Shown: positions 21,191 to 35,814, counted from the first letter of the stretch. The stretch is DNA of 64,000 bases from Prostheceraeus crozeri (GCA_907163375.1 CAJQUW010014413.1:1-64000), one strand, 5' to 3'. Numbers and translations are program-made. Notes: a model not told the origin generated them from the letters alone.

Positions 21191-24149
21191 AAGTGTCATA
21201 AGATTTACAAGTTAGAAATAAAGTTTCAATAGTGTATGTGTTAGAAATAAAGGTGTAACTGTTTGTAAAAATAAGATCGCAAGATTTACTAGTTTACAAG
21301 TTAGACTAAGTGTAAATTAAAAATAAAATTATAACTGTTTCAAGAGTTTACAAGTTAGAAATTAAGTTTCAATGGTGTATACGTTAGAAATAAAGTATTA
21401 GCTGTTTGTATATCAAAATAAAGTTTCAAGAGTTTACAAGTTAGAAATAAAGTTTCAATGGTGTGTGCGTTAGAAATAAAGTTTTAGCTGTTTGTATATC
21501 AAAATAAAGTTTCAAGAGTTTACAAGTTAGAAATAAGGTTTCAATAGTGTGTGCGTTAGAAATAAAGTTTTCGCTGTTTGTATATCAAAATAAAGTTTCA
21601 AGAGTTTACAAGTTAGAAATAAAGTTTCAATAGTGTATATGTTAGAAATAAAGATGTAACTGTTTGTAAAAATAAGATCGCAAGATTTACTAGTTTACAA
21701 GTTAGACTAAGTGTAAATTAAAAATAAAATTATAACTGTTTCACGAGTTAAAGCGTTGATGCTACGATGAACAATTAATAAGCTGAAAAGTTTTAGATTC
21801 ACTTTAACATTACCATATGTTTACAGATAGAAATGTATCACAGCAAAGCTACTTCATGAGTTAGTTTGCCAGGAGTGTATCATCTCAAACTTTTACTCCG
21901 ACTGTGGAACATTGATTTCCATGATGAAGATTTAAATAGTTAGATTCGATGACGAACAAGATTTACTAGTTTACAAGTTGCACAAAGCGTTCTACTATTT
22001 GTAAATGAAAGATATCATTTCAACAGTTTACCAGTTAGAAATAAAGTTTCAACAGTCTACAAGTTAAAAATAAAGTTTCAACCGTTTACAAGTTAAAGAT
22101 GAAGTTTCAATAGTGTGTATGTTAAGAATAAAGTTCTACCTGTTTATATGTTAGAAATAAAAATGAAGGTTCACCAGTTTACAAGTTAAGAATAAAGTTT
22201 TATCTGCTTGTATGTCAGAAATGAAATAAAGCTTCACCAGTTTAAGAGTTAAAAATAAAGTTTCAATAGTGTGTATGTTAAGAATAAAGTTCTATCTGTT
22301 TATATGTTAGAAATAGAATGAAGTTTCACCAGTTTACAAGCTAAGAATAAAGTTCTATCTGTTTATATGTTAGAAATAGAATGAAGTTTCATCAGTTTAC
22401 AAGCTAAGAATAAAGTTCTATCTGTTTATATGTTAGAAATAAAATGAAGTTTCATCAGTTTACAAGTTAAGAATAAAGTCTATCTGTTTGTATGTTAGAA
22501 ATAAAACAAAGTTTCAACCGTTTACAAGTTAAAAATAAAGTTTCAATAGTTTACAAGTTAAGAATAAAGTTTCAATAGTGTACATGTTAAGAATAAAGTT
22601 CTATCTGTTTATATATTAGAAATAAAAATGAAGGTTCACCAGTTTACAAGTTAAGAATAAAGTTATATCTGCTTGTATGTCAGAAATGAAATAAAGCTTC
22701 ACCAGTTTAAGAGTTAAAAATAAAGTTTCAATAGTGTGTATGTTAAGAATAAAGTTTTATCTGTTTATATGTTAGAAATAAAATGAAGTTTCATCAGTTT
22801 ACAAGCTAAGAATAAAGTTCTATCTGTTTATATGTTAGAAATAGAATGAAGTTTCACCAGTTTACAAGCTAAGAATAAAGTTCTATCTGTTTATATGTTA
22901 GAAATAAAATGAAGTTTCATCAGTTTACAAGTTAAGAATAAAGTTCTATCTGTTTGTATGTTAGAAATAAAACAAAGTTTCAACCGTTAACAAGTTAAAA
23001 ATAAAGTTTCAATAGTTTGCAAGTTAAAACTAGTGTTTCAATAGTGCGTATGTTAAGAATAAAGTTTTATCTGTTTGTATGTTAGAAATAAAATGAAGCT
23101 TCACCAGTTTACAAGTTAAGAATAAAGTTTTATCTGCTTGTATGTCAGAAATGAAATAAAGTTTCACCAGTTTAAGAGTTAAAAATAAAGTTTCAATGGT
23201 GTGTATGTTAAGAATAAAGTTCTATCTGTTTATATGTTAGAAATAGAATGAAGTTTCACCAGTTTACAAGTTAAGAATAAAGTTCTATCTGTTTGTATGT
23301 TAGAAATAGAATGAAGTTTCATCAGTTTACAAGTTAAGAATAAAGTCTATCTGTTTGTATGTTAGAAATAAAACAAAGTTTCAACCGTTGACAAGTTAAA
23401 AATAAAGTTTCAATAGTTTGCAAGTTAAAACTAATGTTTCAATAGTGTACATGTTAAGAATAAAGTTTTATCTGTTTGTATGTTAGAAATAAAATGAAGC
23501 TTCACCAGTTTACAAGTTAAGAATAAAGTTTTATCTGCTTATATGCCAGAAATGAAATAAAGTCTCACCAGTTTAAGAGTTAAAAATAAAGTTTCAATAG
23601 TGTGTATGTTAGAAATAAAGTTTCATACGTTTACAAGTTAAAAATAAAGTTTCAACAGTGTCTACGTTAGAAATAAAGTTTTATCTGTTTGTAAAGTACG
23701 ATCGTAGGATTTACTAGTTTGCAAGTTAGACTCAGCATTCTACTAGTTGTAAATGAAAAATATCGTTTCAACAGTTTACAGTTTAGAATAAAGTTTCAAT
23801 AGTGTGCACGTTAGAAATAAAGTTATGACTGTTTGTATGTGTATGTGTGTGTGTTAGAAATAAAGTTTCAACCGTTTACAAGTTAAAAATAAAGTTTCAA
23901 CAGTGTGTATGTTAGAAACAAAACAAAGTTTCAACAGTTTACAAGCTGAAAAATAAAGTTTCAACAGTGTGTACGTTAGGAATAAAGTTTTATCTGTTTG
24001 TAAGTTAGAAATAAAGTTTCAACCGTCTACAAGTTAAAAATAAAGTTTCGACAGTGTGTATGTTAGAAACAAAACAAAGTTTCAACAGTTTACAAGTTGA
24101 AAAATAAAGTTTCAACAGTGTGTACGTTAGAAATAAATGAAAGTAAGAA
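21191..24149. repeat. AT-rich array, left arm
   Basis: About 3 kb of degenerate units of 28-31 bp such as 'agaaataaagtttcaacagt' and 'tttacaagtta'. The plus strand (the gene strand of this arm) carries dozens of AATAAA hexamers. Higher-order blocks of several units recur. A shorter array of related units lies in element A at 43260-43690. Confidence 0.9.
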
Positions 24150-24234
24150 ACGTGTTTGTCAAGCTTGATTCTATCATGTCAGTATGACACACATTTGATT
24201 TACAAAACATGCTTTGAATACTCATACGATGAAG
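24150..24234. other. Unique spacer at the palindrome centre
   Basis: Eighty-five bases not matched between the arms, bounded by the inverted junction agaaataaatgaaagtaaga on the left and its complement on the right. This is the point where the two arms meet. Confidence 0.8.
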
Positions 24235-27200
24235 TTCTTACTTTCATTTATTTCTAACGTACACACTGTTGAAACTTTATTTTTCAACTTGTAAACTGTT
24301 GAAATTTTATTTTGTTTCTAACATATAAACAGCTAAAACTTTATTTCTAACGTACACACTGTTAAAACTTTATTTTTAACTTGTTAACGGCTGAAACTTT
24401 ATTTCTAACGCACAAAGCGCTTAAACTTTATTCCATCATACACACTATTGAAACTTTATTTTAATCTGTAAACTGTTGAAACGATATTTTTCATTTACAA
24501 CTAGTAGAATGCTGAGTCTAACTTGCAAAGTAGCAAATCTTACGATCTTGTCTTACAAACAGTTATACCTTTCTTTCTAGCATATAAACTGTCATACCTC
24601 TATTTCTAACATACAAGCAGTTAAAACTTTATTTCTAACTTACAAACAGATAAAACTTTATTCCTAACGTACACACTGTTAAAACTTTATTTTTCAGCTT
24701 GTAAACTGTTGAAACTTTGTTTTGTTTCTAACGTACACACTGTTGAAACTTTATTTTTCAGCTTGTAAACTGTTGAAACTTTGTTTTGTTTCTAACATAC
24801 ACACTGTTGAAACTTTATTTTTAACTTGTAAACGGTTGAAACTTTATTTCTAACACACACACATACACATACAAACAGTCATAACTTTATTTCTAACGTG
24901 CACACTATTGAAACTTTATTCTAATCTGTAAACTGTTGAAACGATATTTTTCATTTACAACTAGTAGAATGATGAGTCTAACTTGCAAACTAATAAATCC
25001 TACGATCGTACTTTACAGACAGATAAAACTTTATTTCTGACGTAGACACTGTTGAAACTTTATTTTTAACTTGTAAACGGTTGAAACTTTATTTCTAACA
25101 TACACACTATTGAAACTTTATTTTTAACTCTTAAACTGCTGAAACTTTATTTCATTTCTGGTATATAAGCAGATATAACTTTATTCTTAACTTGTAAACT
25201 GGTGAAGCTTCATTTTATTTCTAACATACAAACAGATAAAACTTTATTCTTAACATACGCACTATTGAAACATTAGTTTTAACTTGCAAACTATTGAAAC
25301 TTTATTTTTAACTTGTAAACGGTTGAAACTTTGTTTTATTTCTAACATACAAACAGATAAAACTTTATTCTTAACTTGTAAACTGATGAAACTTCATTCT
25401 ATTTCTGACATACAAACAGATAGAACTTTATTCTTAACTTGTAAACTGGTGAAACTTCATTCTATTTCTAACATATAAACAGATAGAACTTTATTCTTAA
25501 CATACACACCATTGAAACTTTATTTTTAACTCTTAAACTGGTGAAACTTTATTTCATTTCTGACATACAAGCAGATAAAACTTTATTCTTAACTTGTAAA
25601 CTGGTGAAGCTTCATTTTATTTCTAACATACAAACAGATAAAACTTTATTCTTAACATACGCACTATTGAAACACTAGTTTTAACTTGGAAACTATTGAA
25701 ACTTTATTTTTAACTTGTTAACGGTTGAAACTTTGTTTTATTTCTAACATACAAACAGATAGAACTTTATTCTTAACTTGTAAACTGATGAAACTTCATT
25801 TTATTTCTAACATATAAACAGATAGAACTTTATTCTTAGCTTGTAAACTGGTGAGACTTCATTCTATTTCTAACATATAAACAGATAGAACTTTATTCTG
25901 AACATGCACACTATTGAAACTTTATTTTTAACTTGTAAACTATTGAAACTTTATTTTGAACTTGTAAACGGTTGAAACTTTGTTTTATTTCTATCATACA
26001 AACAGATAAAACTTTATTCTTAACATACGCACTATTGAAACATTAGTTTCAACTTGCAAACTATTGAAACTTTATTTTTAACTTGTCAACGGTTGAAACT
26101 TTGTTTTATTTCTAACATACAAACAGATAGAACTTTATTCTTAACTTGTAAACTGATGAAACTGCATTTTATTTCTAACATATAAACAGATAGAACTTTA
26201 TTCTTAGCTTGTAAACTGGTGAAACTTCATTCTATTTCTAACATATAAACAGATAGAACTTTATTCTTAACATACACACTATTGAAACTTTATTTTTAAC
26301 TCTTAAACTGGTGAAGCTTTATTTCATTTCTGACATACAAGCAGATAAAACTTTATTCTTAACTTGTAAACTGGTGAACCTTCATTTTTATTTCTAATAT
26401 ATAAACAGATAGAACTTTATTCTTAACATACACACTATTGAAACTTTATTCTTAACTTGTAAACTATTGAAACTTTATTTTTAACTTGTAAACGGTTGAA
26501 ACTTTGTTTTATTTCTAACATACAAACAGATAGAACTTTATTCTTAACTTGTAAACTGATGAAACTTCATTTTATTTCTAACATATAAACAGATAGAACT
26601 TTATTCTTAGCTTGTAAACTGGTGAAACTTCATTCTATTTCTAACATATAAACAGATAGAACTTTATTCTTAACATACACACTATTGAAACTTTATTTTT
26701 AACTCTTAAACTGGTGAAGCTTTATTTCATTTCTGACATACAAGCAGATAAAACTTTATTCTTAACTTGTAAACTGGTGAACCTTCATTTTTATTTCTAA
26801 CATATAAACAGATAGAACTTTATTCTTAACATACACACTATTGAAACTTCATTTTTAACTTGTAAACGGTTGAAACTTTATTTTTAACTTGTAGACTGTT
26901 GAAACTTTATTTCTAACTGGTAAACTGTTGAAATGATATCTTTCATTTACAAATAGTAGAACGCTTTGTGCAACTTGTAAACTAGTAAATCTTGTTCGTC
27001 ATCGAATCTAACTATTTAAATCTTCATCATGGAAATCAATGTTCCACAGTCGGAGTAAAAGTTTGAGATGATACACTCCTGGCAAACTAACTCATGAAGT
27101 AGCTTTGCTGTGATACATTTCTATCTGTAAACATATGGTAATGTTAAAGTGAATCTAAAACTTTTCAGCTTATTAATTGTTCATCGTAGCATCAACGCTT

Positions 27201-27849
27201 TAACTCGTGAAACAGTTATAATTTTATTTTTAATTTACACTTAGTCTAACTTGTAAACTAGTAAATCTTGCGATCTTATTTTTACAAACAGTTACATCTT
27301 TATTTCTAACATGTACACTATTGAAACTTTATTTCTAACTTGTAAACTCTTGAAACTTTATTTTGATATACAAACAGCTAAAACTTTATTTCTAACGCAC
27401 ACACTATTGAAACCTTATTTCTAACTTGTAAACTCTTGAAACTTTATTTTGATATACAAACAGCTAAAACTTTATTTCTAACGCACACACTATTGAAACT
27501 TTATTTCTAACTTGTAAACTCTTGAAACTTTATTTTGATATACAAACAGCTAAAACTTTATTTCTAACGCACACACTATTGAAACTTTATTTCTAACTTG
27601 TAAACTCTTGAAACTATATTTTGATATACAAACAGCTAATACTTTATTTCTAACGTATACACCATTGAAACTTAATTTCTAACTTGTAAACTCTTGAAAC
27701 AGTTATAATATTATTTTTAATTTACACTTAGTCTAACTTGTAAACTAGTAAATCTTGCGATCTTATTTTTACAAACAGTTACACCTTTATTTCTAACACA
27801 TATACTATTGAAACTTTATTTCTAACTTGTAAATCTTATGACACTTCAT
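24235..27849. repeat. AT-rich array, right arm
   Basis: Inverted counterpart of 21191-24149, several hundred bases longer owing to unit copy number. AATAAA is on the minus strand here, so both arms present poly(A)-like signals to transcripts running toward the centre. Confidence 0.9.
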
Positions 27850-28330
27850 ATGGGTGATGATGGTAGATGAAATAGTGTTAAATAAAATTAAGATGGCTTA
27901 CACTTCTGATACAGGGATAGCAATCGACTGCAATCCATGTGTAAAGAGCTTGTTAGACTACGGAAGAGAGAAGTGTGTTATGTTGCGTGTGGCGCGTGAA
28001 TGTCCTCCCATTTCATTCCATTCATCAATTCGTCTCATTGATAGAGACAGGTAGAACTCATGGTTCTCATAACGTATGCAATGGAAAGTTTTAGGCAACC
28101 TTCGACAGTTGGCTAAATGTCGCCCTGGCGCGAATGTATACTACGTTGAGACAGAGGCAATCACTTGCAAACATGACGCAGAGAGGTTTAACAAGATTGA
28201 CCATTGCCGAATGTCCCTTGCGGTATACATAGCTACGGGTTTCACCGCCGCCCTTTACAGGAACGCCCGTCGAAAGGAAGTATTACACCGAACTTCATTT
28301 GCAACGTTCAAGTTGACTGATAGCAGATTC
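27850..28330. other. Conserved non-coding block, right arm
   Basis: Mirror image of 20530-21190 with a single copy of the gatagcaatcgactgc motif. Plus-strand frames of 66 and 125 codons cross it, and the longer one runs through the stem-loop. I consider them by-products of conservation at the DNA or RNA level. Confidence 0.45.
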
Positions 28331-28410
28331 AACTTAATGATAGTATTCGCCAGTCCGAAGACTGCCCAGGGCAAACCGCGAGGAGGTTCTATCATGTCTT
28401 GCCCCATGGT

Positions 28411-28426
28411 GGCCCTTAAGAGAGCC
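28411..28426 (-). terminator. Histone-mRNA-like 3' stem-loop (right arm)
   Basis: Inverse copy of the 20405-20420 element, downstream of the minus-strand 84-residue gene. Confidence 0.65.
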
Positions 28427-28459
28427 GATGGTTCGTTCTCGGGGGGGGTGTGAATTTGA

Positions 28460-28714
28460 CTATTGGCTGGAATAGTCAATGGGTATGACGGTTAGGTTGT
28501 CATAGACCCTATACCGCCGAGGTCGTACAGGTGCATCTGGCACCTTTCGGATGCGGGTGGTTTTAGGAGTCCACACCTCATCCGTCCAAACGATCCTCTT
28601 GATCTTCCCCTTCTTCTCATCCTCTTCATCCCACTCGTCGAGGATGACGAACTCGGGAATGGCGTTGTCTTCATCGATGAAGACGGGAATGTTGTCGGCA
28701 GATGTCGCTTCCAT
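28460..28714 (-). CDS. Small acidic P protein, 84 residues (right arm)
   Basis: Mirror copy of 20116-20370 with the same 84-residue product, the same TATA-containing upstream region and a stem-loop at 28411-28426. Confidence 0.6.
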   Translation of the reverse strand: MEATSADNIPVFIDEDNAIPEFVILDEWDEEDEKKGKIKRIVWTDEVWTPKTTRIRKVPDAPVRPRRYRVYDNLTVIPIDYSSQ

Positions 28715-28935
28715 CGTGACTTCAAATTGAATGAGAAGCGCTACAATCTTCTGGCTTATATAGGGTTTTCAACAATGAATTGCTCAACAGCGAATCAGAA
28801 TGCTTCAGGGATAGCAATCGACTGCATAATGTTCAAGTTGACTGATAGCAGATTCAACTTAATGATAGTATTCGCCAGTCCGAAGACTGCCCAGGGCAAA
28901 CCGCGTGGAGGTTCTATCATGTCTTGCCCCTAGGT

Positions 28936-28951
28936 GGCCCTTAAGAGAGCC
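28936..28951 (-). terminator. Histone-mRNA-like 3' stem-loop (right arm, coiled-coil gene)
   Basis: Inverse copy of the 19403-19418 element, including its distinctive ACCTAGG flank. Confidence 0.65.
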
Positions 28952-29068
28952 GATGGTTCGTTCTCGGGAGTGAATTGATGGGGTGGTGAAGGCTGGCAAA
29001 GATCTGCAATGAAAATGATATGTATTAGAATAGGATATACTATCTTATTTACTTTTTCACTTACCAAG

Positions 29069-30235
29069 TTAGCCATCCTTTGGCAGTCTCGCGCGCTTCC
29101 GAATGGAAAATTTGTGCAAGTGACCGCGCATTCTCAGGCTGGCATGCAAACATTTTTTCGTTGGATGGCCGTTATAGCATAGGATGGACTCGTCCAGATT
29201 TTGATTCACGAGTACTTCGCCGGCCAAATGATTATCCCGAATAGGGATGTGAAACTCAAACAAACGATCCTCATTCACACGTTCCCACTCATCCCTCATG
29301 CGCTCCAACTTCTCATACGCCTGCCTCTCATCACCCCGCCGAGGCACAGTCCTCTCTAACTCAACATTCCTCGCTCTCAACACACTCATCTCCTTCATCA
29401 TCTCCTCAAACTTCGCTTCTGCATCTCTCATTCTTCTCTCCGCAGCACTCGCCCTCTTCTCACACTCATCATTCTTCTCTTCCAACTCTCGCGTCTTATT
29501 CTTCAAATCAGTCACACTACGCCTCATTCAAATATTTTCATCCGCTACCTCCTTCGACTTCAGTTCCTTCTTTTTCAACTCATCAAACTCCTTCACAACT
29601 TCATCCTTCACTTTCTTCAAACTCTCATACTTATTAACCAACAAATCATGCGCCATCTGCTGCGAAACATGCCTCTTCTCTTCATCCTTCAACCACCTCG
29701 CCGACTGCACACGAATCCCACCACTCTTCACTTTTGGGGAAGATGAGCTCTTCGGGGGGTCGGTGATGACAATGTCTGACACCTCCGACGACGAAGAGCT
29801 CATTTTCCTCACACGCTCCCTATCTAAATCCACATCATCCTCATCATCACTCTCAAGCACTCTCTTTCGCTCAATCTCACCCTCCAACGACGCAACCGCT
29901 CTCGCCAACTCATCATTCTCAACAACATTCTCAACAACATTCTCAACCTTACCCTCTCGCTCGATCGCCAACATTCGCTCCCTCTCTTCAACAATCAACT
30001 GCGTAAATCTCAAATCAGTCACTAAACCACCACTACAGTCAGCATGCACTCTGTAGAAACGCGCCTCATCCTCATCACCCTTCAGCACTCTGCACTTCAC
30101 ACACGCAACCCTATTCAAGATAATCATGTGGCCGGTGCCCGCCTTCTTGACATGCGCCTTGGCGTCCGCACTGCGATTAATTCGCCCACATGAGCACATT
30201 TTGATGTGATATTTACGATTCTTATCGTTTGCCAT
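29069..30235 (-). pseudogene. P coiled-coil protein, right-arm copy
   Basis: Inverted counterpart of 18119-19285. The two copies are almost identical over their length. This copy looks broken about once. Its promoter, leader intron and 3' stem-loop are also present in mirror image. Confidence 0.75.
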
Positions 30236-31039
30236 GCCTGATTTATTGTTAACTGTAAGATAATGAAATTTGTATAAGTTTGGAATCATGTAGTACAGTC
30301 ATATTCCTAAAGTATTACACTTAGTCAGGAATGATAGATTTGAGTGTAGTGAGTGGCACTCGATCCCGTCGACAGCCCGAAGGCCTTGTACTGATCACTA
30401 GGGAAGTGAGAGATCTTCCCCGATACCCGCTCTTTACAGCTAAAGACATCATTGTCACTGCCCCGAAGTGGTAACAGGAACGCCGAGTCAAAGGTAGTGA
30501 TCAGTAGCTGGGATCTAACCCCTCAAAGCTGCCTTAGACTTAGTCAAATTTCAAATCTGATAGCAGATTTGAACTCAGGATACTTGAAAACCTTAGTCTA
30601 TATGTTAAAACTTTGAAAAAACTGAAAATTAAGAATTTTTAAAAATTCCGCATTTTACTACTCATACTACTTTTAAAAAATTTATCAGTAGTAAAGACAC
30701 TATCAAACTCTATCATACAAACTTTGAAGTAAGAAGATAGCTTGCCTACTTCAAAAGATAGAGTCCTTTGAAACACCCGATATCGGGAGCTCAGAGCGAC
30801 GACCGTCGCTTACCTCGTCTTTCGATGAAGTGATCAGACTTACGTTGTCGGGGGTTTATATATGCTCGGAAGAAAACTTAAAATGGCTCTATCTCCGAAA
30901 GTATTCATCGTAGCGACATGCGCTTTGTTGCAAACGATTCGTCTCATCATGCTCTATCATATGACACCTGAACCATTCTGATATGACCACGGGAAGTTGG
31001 TCCGTCAGCACATGTCCATGTAACATGGCACAAGTGAAA

Positions 31040-34000
31040 AAATTCCTAAGTGTGAGAGCTCCAGTGTGGTGAAAATGTCGAAAAATTTAAAACTTCCGAA
31101 TTTCGACCTGGGACCTTTACCAAAACATTTTTCACCAAATTTCACGGACCCCCCCCCTCCCCCCTCGTTCAGAGGAATTTGATGAAAAATGTTTTGGTGA
31201 CGGTCCCAGGTCGAAATTCCACACTTTGGAAAATTTTCAAAATTTTACCCATACAAAGCCACTCTGACACTTAGGATTTTTCAGGTGAGCGAGCTCCGAC
31301 CTAAAATCTTGTAACCGCTCTAACTTTTGAACGAAGACAGATAGGAACAAGCCGTTTCTTTCAGTGAATTTGTCTCACCCTTAGCTTTCAAACGAGCTAT
31401 GTCACGACTAAATCCGTCCACTGGAAGCCAAAATCGAAGCGAGCTGTCCAGAGGCGGGGGGACGTCAGCGAAATTTTTTCTCTCCGATGGCGTTCAAATT
31501 CACCATACCGATGCAGAATTTCACGCTGAATCCGAATCTGAAATCCGGTTTCCAATCCGATGCTTCGTTTTGAAGCTAGAGCCCAAAACGTCCCAAATTC
31601 TAACTCTGTCGTTTTTCGCCAATGTCCCAAAATCTTAAATGGCGTCTCACATCTAAACGAAGACAGATAGGAACAAGCCGTTTGTTTCACTGAATTTGTC
31701 TCACTCTTAGCTTTCAAACGAGCTATGGCACGACTAAATCCGTCCACTGGAAGCCAAGATTGAAGCTAGCTGTCCAGAGGGGGGGAGACGTCAGCGAAAA
31801 TTTTTCTCTCCGATGGCGTTCAAATTCACCATACCGATGCAGAATTTCACGCTGAATCCGAATCTGACCTCCGTTTTCCCATCCGATGGTTCGTTTTGGC
31901 GCTACACACCAAAACGTCCCAAATTCTAACTCTGTCGTTTTTCGAAAAATGTTGAAAATTTTTTCTCGCCGATTGCCTTGAAACTCACCATACAGATAGA
32001 GAATTTCACGCTGATTCCAAATCTGAAATCCGTTTTCCAATCCTATGCTTCGTTTTGAAGCTACAGCCCAAAACGTCCCAAATTCTAACTCTGTCGTTTT
32101 TCGCCAATGTCCCAAAATCTTAAATGGCGTCTCACATCTAAACCAAGACAGATAGGAACAAGCCGATTCTTTCAGTGAATTTGTCTCACTCTTAGCTTTC
32201 AAACGAGCTATGGCACGACAAAATCCGTCCACTGGAAGCCAAAATCGAAGCGAGCTGTCCAGAGGGGGGGAGGTCAGTGAAATTTGATGAAAAATGTTTT
32301 GGTAAAGGTCCCAGGTCGAAATTCCTCACTTTGGAAAATTTTCAAAATTTTACCCATACAAAGCCACTCTGACACTTAGGATTTTTTCAGGTGAGCGAGC
32401 TCCGACCTAAAATCTTGTAACCGCTCTAACTTTTGAACGAAGACAGATATGAACAAGCCGTTTCTTTCACTGAATTTGTCTCACTCTTAGCTTTCAAACG
32501 AGCTATTGCACGACAAAATCCGTCCACGATAAGCCAAGATTGAAGCGAGCTGTCCAGAGGGGGGGAGGTCAGTGAAATTTGATGAAAAATGTTTTGGTGA
32601 CGGTGCCAGGTCGAAATTCCACACTTTGGAAAATTTTCAAAATTTTACCCATACAAAGCCACTCTGACACTTCGGATTTTTCAGGTGAGCTACGACAGTC
32701 CACCCTCCCAACCTGGCCGGCACACCACGCCAACCTAGACACCACATCACCGCGCGCTATACGACGGTGGGCCAGAGGGGGGGAGGACGACGACGTCAGC
32801 GAACCTGACGGACGCACGTGGCCGGCATACCACGACACTCTGCCGTTCCAGAGGGGGGGGACGTCAGTGAAATTTGATGAAAAATGTTTTGGTGACGGTC
32901 CCAGGTCGAAATTCCACACTTTGGAAAATTTTCAAAATTTTACCCATACAAAGCCACTCTGACACTTAGGATTTTTTCAGGTGAGCGAGCTCCGACCTAA
33001 AATCTTGTAACCGCTCTAACTTTTGAACGGCTGGTCCGATTGACTCGCAACAAAAAATGTTGTCGAGCAGTTTTTCATCCTCTTTCGAATACAACCCGAA
33101 CGAACAAAATCCGTTCACTAGAACCAAAGTTAGAAGATTGCTGTCGGGGGGGGGGGTCAGTGAAATTTGATGAAAAATGTTTTGGTGACGGTCCCAGGTC
33201 GAAATTCCACACTTTGGAAAATTTTCAAAATTTTACCCATACAAAGCCACTCTGACACTTAGGATTTTTCAGGTGAGCGAGCTCCGACCTAAAGTCTTGT
33301 AACCGCTCTAACTTTTGAACGAAGACAGATAGGAACAAGCCGTTTCTTTCAGTGAATTTGTCTCACTCTTAGCTTTCAAACGAGCTATGGCACGACTAAA
33401 TCCGTCCACTGGAAGCCAAGATTGAAGCTAGCTGTCCAGAGGGGGGGGAGACGTCAGCGAAAATTTTTCTCTCCGATGGCGTTCAAATTCACCATACCGA
33501 TGCAGAATTTCACGCTGAATCCGAATCTGGCCTCCGTTTTCCCATCCGATGGTTCGTTTTGGCGCTACACACCAAAACGTCCCAAATTCTAACTCTGTCG
33601 TTTTTCGAAAAATGTTGAAAATTTTTTCTCGCCGATTGCCTTGAAACTCACCATACAGATAGAGAATTTCACGCTGATTCCAAATCTGAAATCCGTTTTC
33701 CAATCCTATGCTTCGTTTTGAAGCTAGAGCCCAAAACGTCCCAAATTCTAACTCTGTCGTTTTTCGCCAATGTCCCAAAATCTTAAATGGCGTCTCACAT
33801 CTAAACCAAGACAGATAGGAACAAGCCGATTCTTTCAGTGAATTTGTCTCACTCTTAGCTTTCAAACGAGCTATGGCACGACAAAATCCGTCCACTGGAA
33901 GCCAAAATCGAAGCGAGCTGTCCAGAGGGGGGGGGAGGTCAGTGAAATTTGATGAAAAATGTTTTGGTAAAGGTCCCAGGTCGAAATTCCACACTTTGGA

Positions 34001-35814
34001 AAATTTTCAAAATTTTACCCAAACAAAGCCACTCTGACACTTAGGATTTTTTCAGGTGAGCGAGCTCCGACCTAAAATCTTGTAACCGCTCTAACTTTTG
34101 AACGGCTGGTCCGATTGACTCGCAACAAAAAAATGTTGTCGAGCAGTTTTTCATCCTCTTTCGAATGCAACCCGAACGAACAAAATCCGTTCACTAGAAG
34201 CCAAGATTGAAGCGAGCTGTCCAGAGGGGGGAGGTCAGTGAAATTTGATGAAAAATGTTTTGGTGACGGTGCCAGGTCGAAATTCCACACTTTGGAAAAT
34301 TTTCAAAATTTTACCCATACAAAGCCACTCTGACACTTAGGATTTTTTCAGGTGAGCGAGCTCCGACCTAAAATCTTGTAACCGCTCTAACTTTTGAACG
34401 GCTGGTCCGATTGACTCGCAACAAAAAATGTTGTCGAGCAGTTTTTCATACTCTTTCGAATGCAACCCGAACGAACAAAATCCGTTCACTAGAACCAAAG
34501 TTAGAAGATTGCTGTCGGGGGGGGGTCAGTGAAATTTGATGAAAAATGTTTTGGTGGCGGTCCCAGGTCGAAATTCCACACTTTGGAAAATTTTCAAAAT
34601 TTTACCCATACAAAGCCACTCTGACACTTAGGATTTTTTCAGGTGAGCGAGCTCCGACCTAAAATCTTGTAACCGCTCTAACTTTTGAACGGCTGGTCCG
34701 ATTGACTCGCAACAAAAAATGTTGTCGAGCAGTTTTTCATACTCTTTCGAATGCAACCCGAACGAACAAAATCCGTTCACTAGAACCAAAGTTAGAAGAT
34801 TGCTGTCGGGGGGGGGGTCAGTGAAATTTGATGAAAAATGTTTTGGTGGCGGTCCCAGGTCGAAATTCTTCACTTTGGAAAATTTTCAAAATTTTACCCA
34901 TACAAAGCCACTCTGACACCTAGGATTTTTTCAGGTGAGCGAGCTCCGACCTAAAATCTTGTAACCGCTCTAACTTTTGAACGAAGACAGATATGAACAA
35001 GCCGTTTCTTTCACTGAATTTGTCTCACTCTTAGCTTTCAAACGAAGTATGGCACGACAAAATCCGTCCACTAGAAGCCAAGATCGAAGCTAGCTGTCCA
35101 GAGGGGGGGAGGTCAGTGAAATTTGATGAAAAATGTTTTGGTGACGGTGCCAGGTCGAAATTCCACACTTTGGAAAATTTTCAAAATTTTACCCATACAA
35201 AGCCACTCTGACACTTAGGATTTTTTCAGGTGAGCGAGCTCCGACCTAAAATCTTGTAACCGCTCTAACTTTTGAACGGCTGGTCCGATTGACTCGCAAC
35301 AAAAAATGTTGTCGAGCAGTTTTTCATACTCTTTCGAATGCAACCCGAACGAACAAAATCCGTTCACTAGAACCAAAGTTAGAAGATTGCTGTCGGGGGG
35401 GGGGGGTCAGTGAAATTTGATGAAAAATGTTTTGGTGGCGGTCCCAGGTCGAAATTCCACACTTTGGAAAATTTTCAAAATTTTACCCATACAAAGCCAC
35501 TCTGACACTTAGGATTTTTTCAGGTGAGCGAGCTCCGACCTAAAATCTTGTAACCGCTCTAACTTTTGAACGGCTGGTCCGATTGACTCGCAACAAAAAA
35601 TGTTGTCGAGCAGTTTTTCATACTCTTTCGAATGCAACCCGAATGAACAAAATCCGTTCACTAGAACCAAAGTTAGAAGATTGCTGTCGGGGGGGGGGGT
35701 CAGTGAAATTTGATGAAAAATGTTTTGGCGACGGTGCCAGGTCGAAATTCCACACTTTGGAAAATTTTCAAAATTTTACCCATACAAAGCCACTCTGACA
35801 CTTAGGATTTTTCA
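31040..35814. repeat. P subterminal repeats, right arm
   Basis: Inverted counterpart of the left subterminal array but nearly twice as long, with about nineteen G-runs including the terminal block. A copy of the terminal segment is embedded at about 32690-32870, which points to unequal recombination between repeats. Confidence 0.85.

Noticed and set aside
21200-24100. Centromeric or telomeric satellite
   Set aside because: The array is confined to the middle of P, is mirror-symmetric and has a small relative in element A, so it belongs to the element.
21191-27849. CRISPR-like array
   Set aside because: The units are degenerate throughout, with no constant repeat and unique spacers. The locus is animal DNA within a mobile element.
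28076-28453. A 125-codon frame shared in part with element A
   Set aside because: It reads through the histone-like stem-loop in antisense. Differences from A are not concentrated at third positions and the frame is shifted near its start. I treat it as conserved non-coding DNA.
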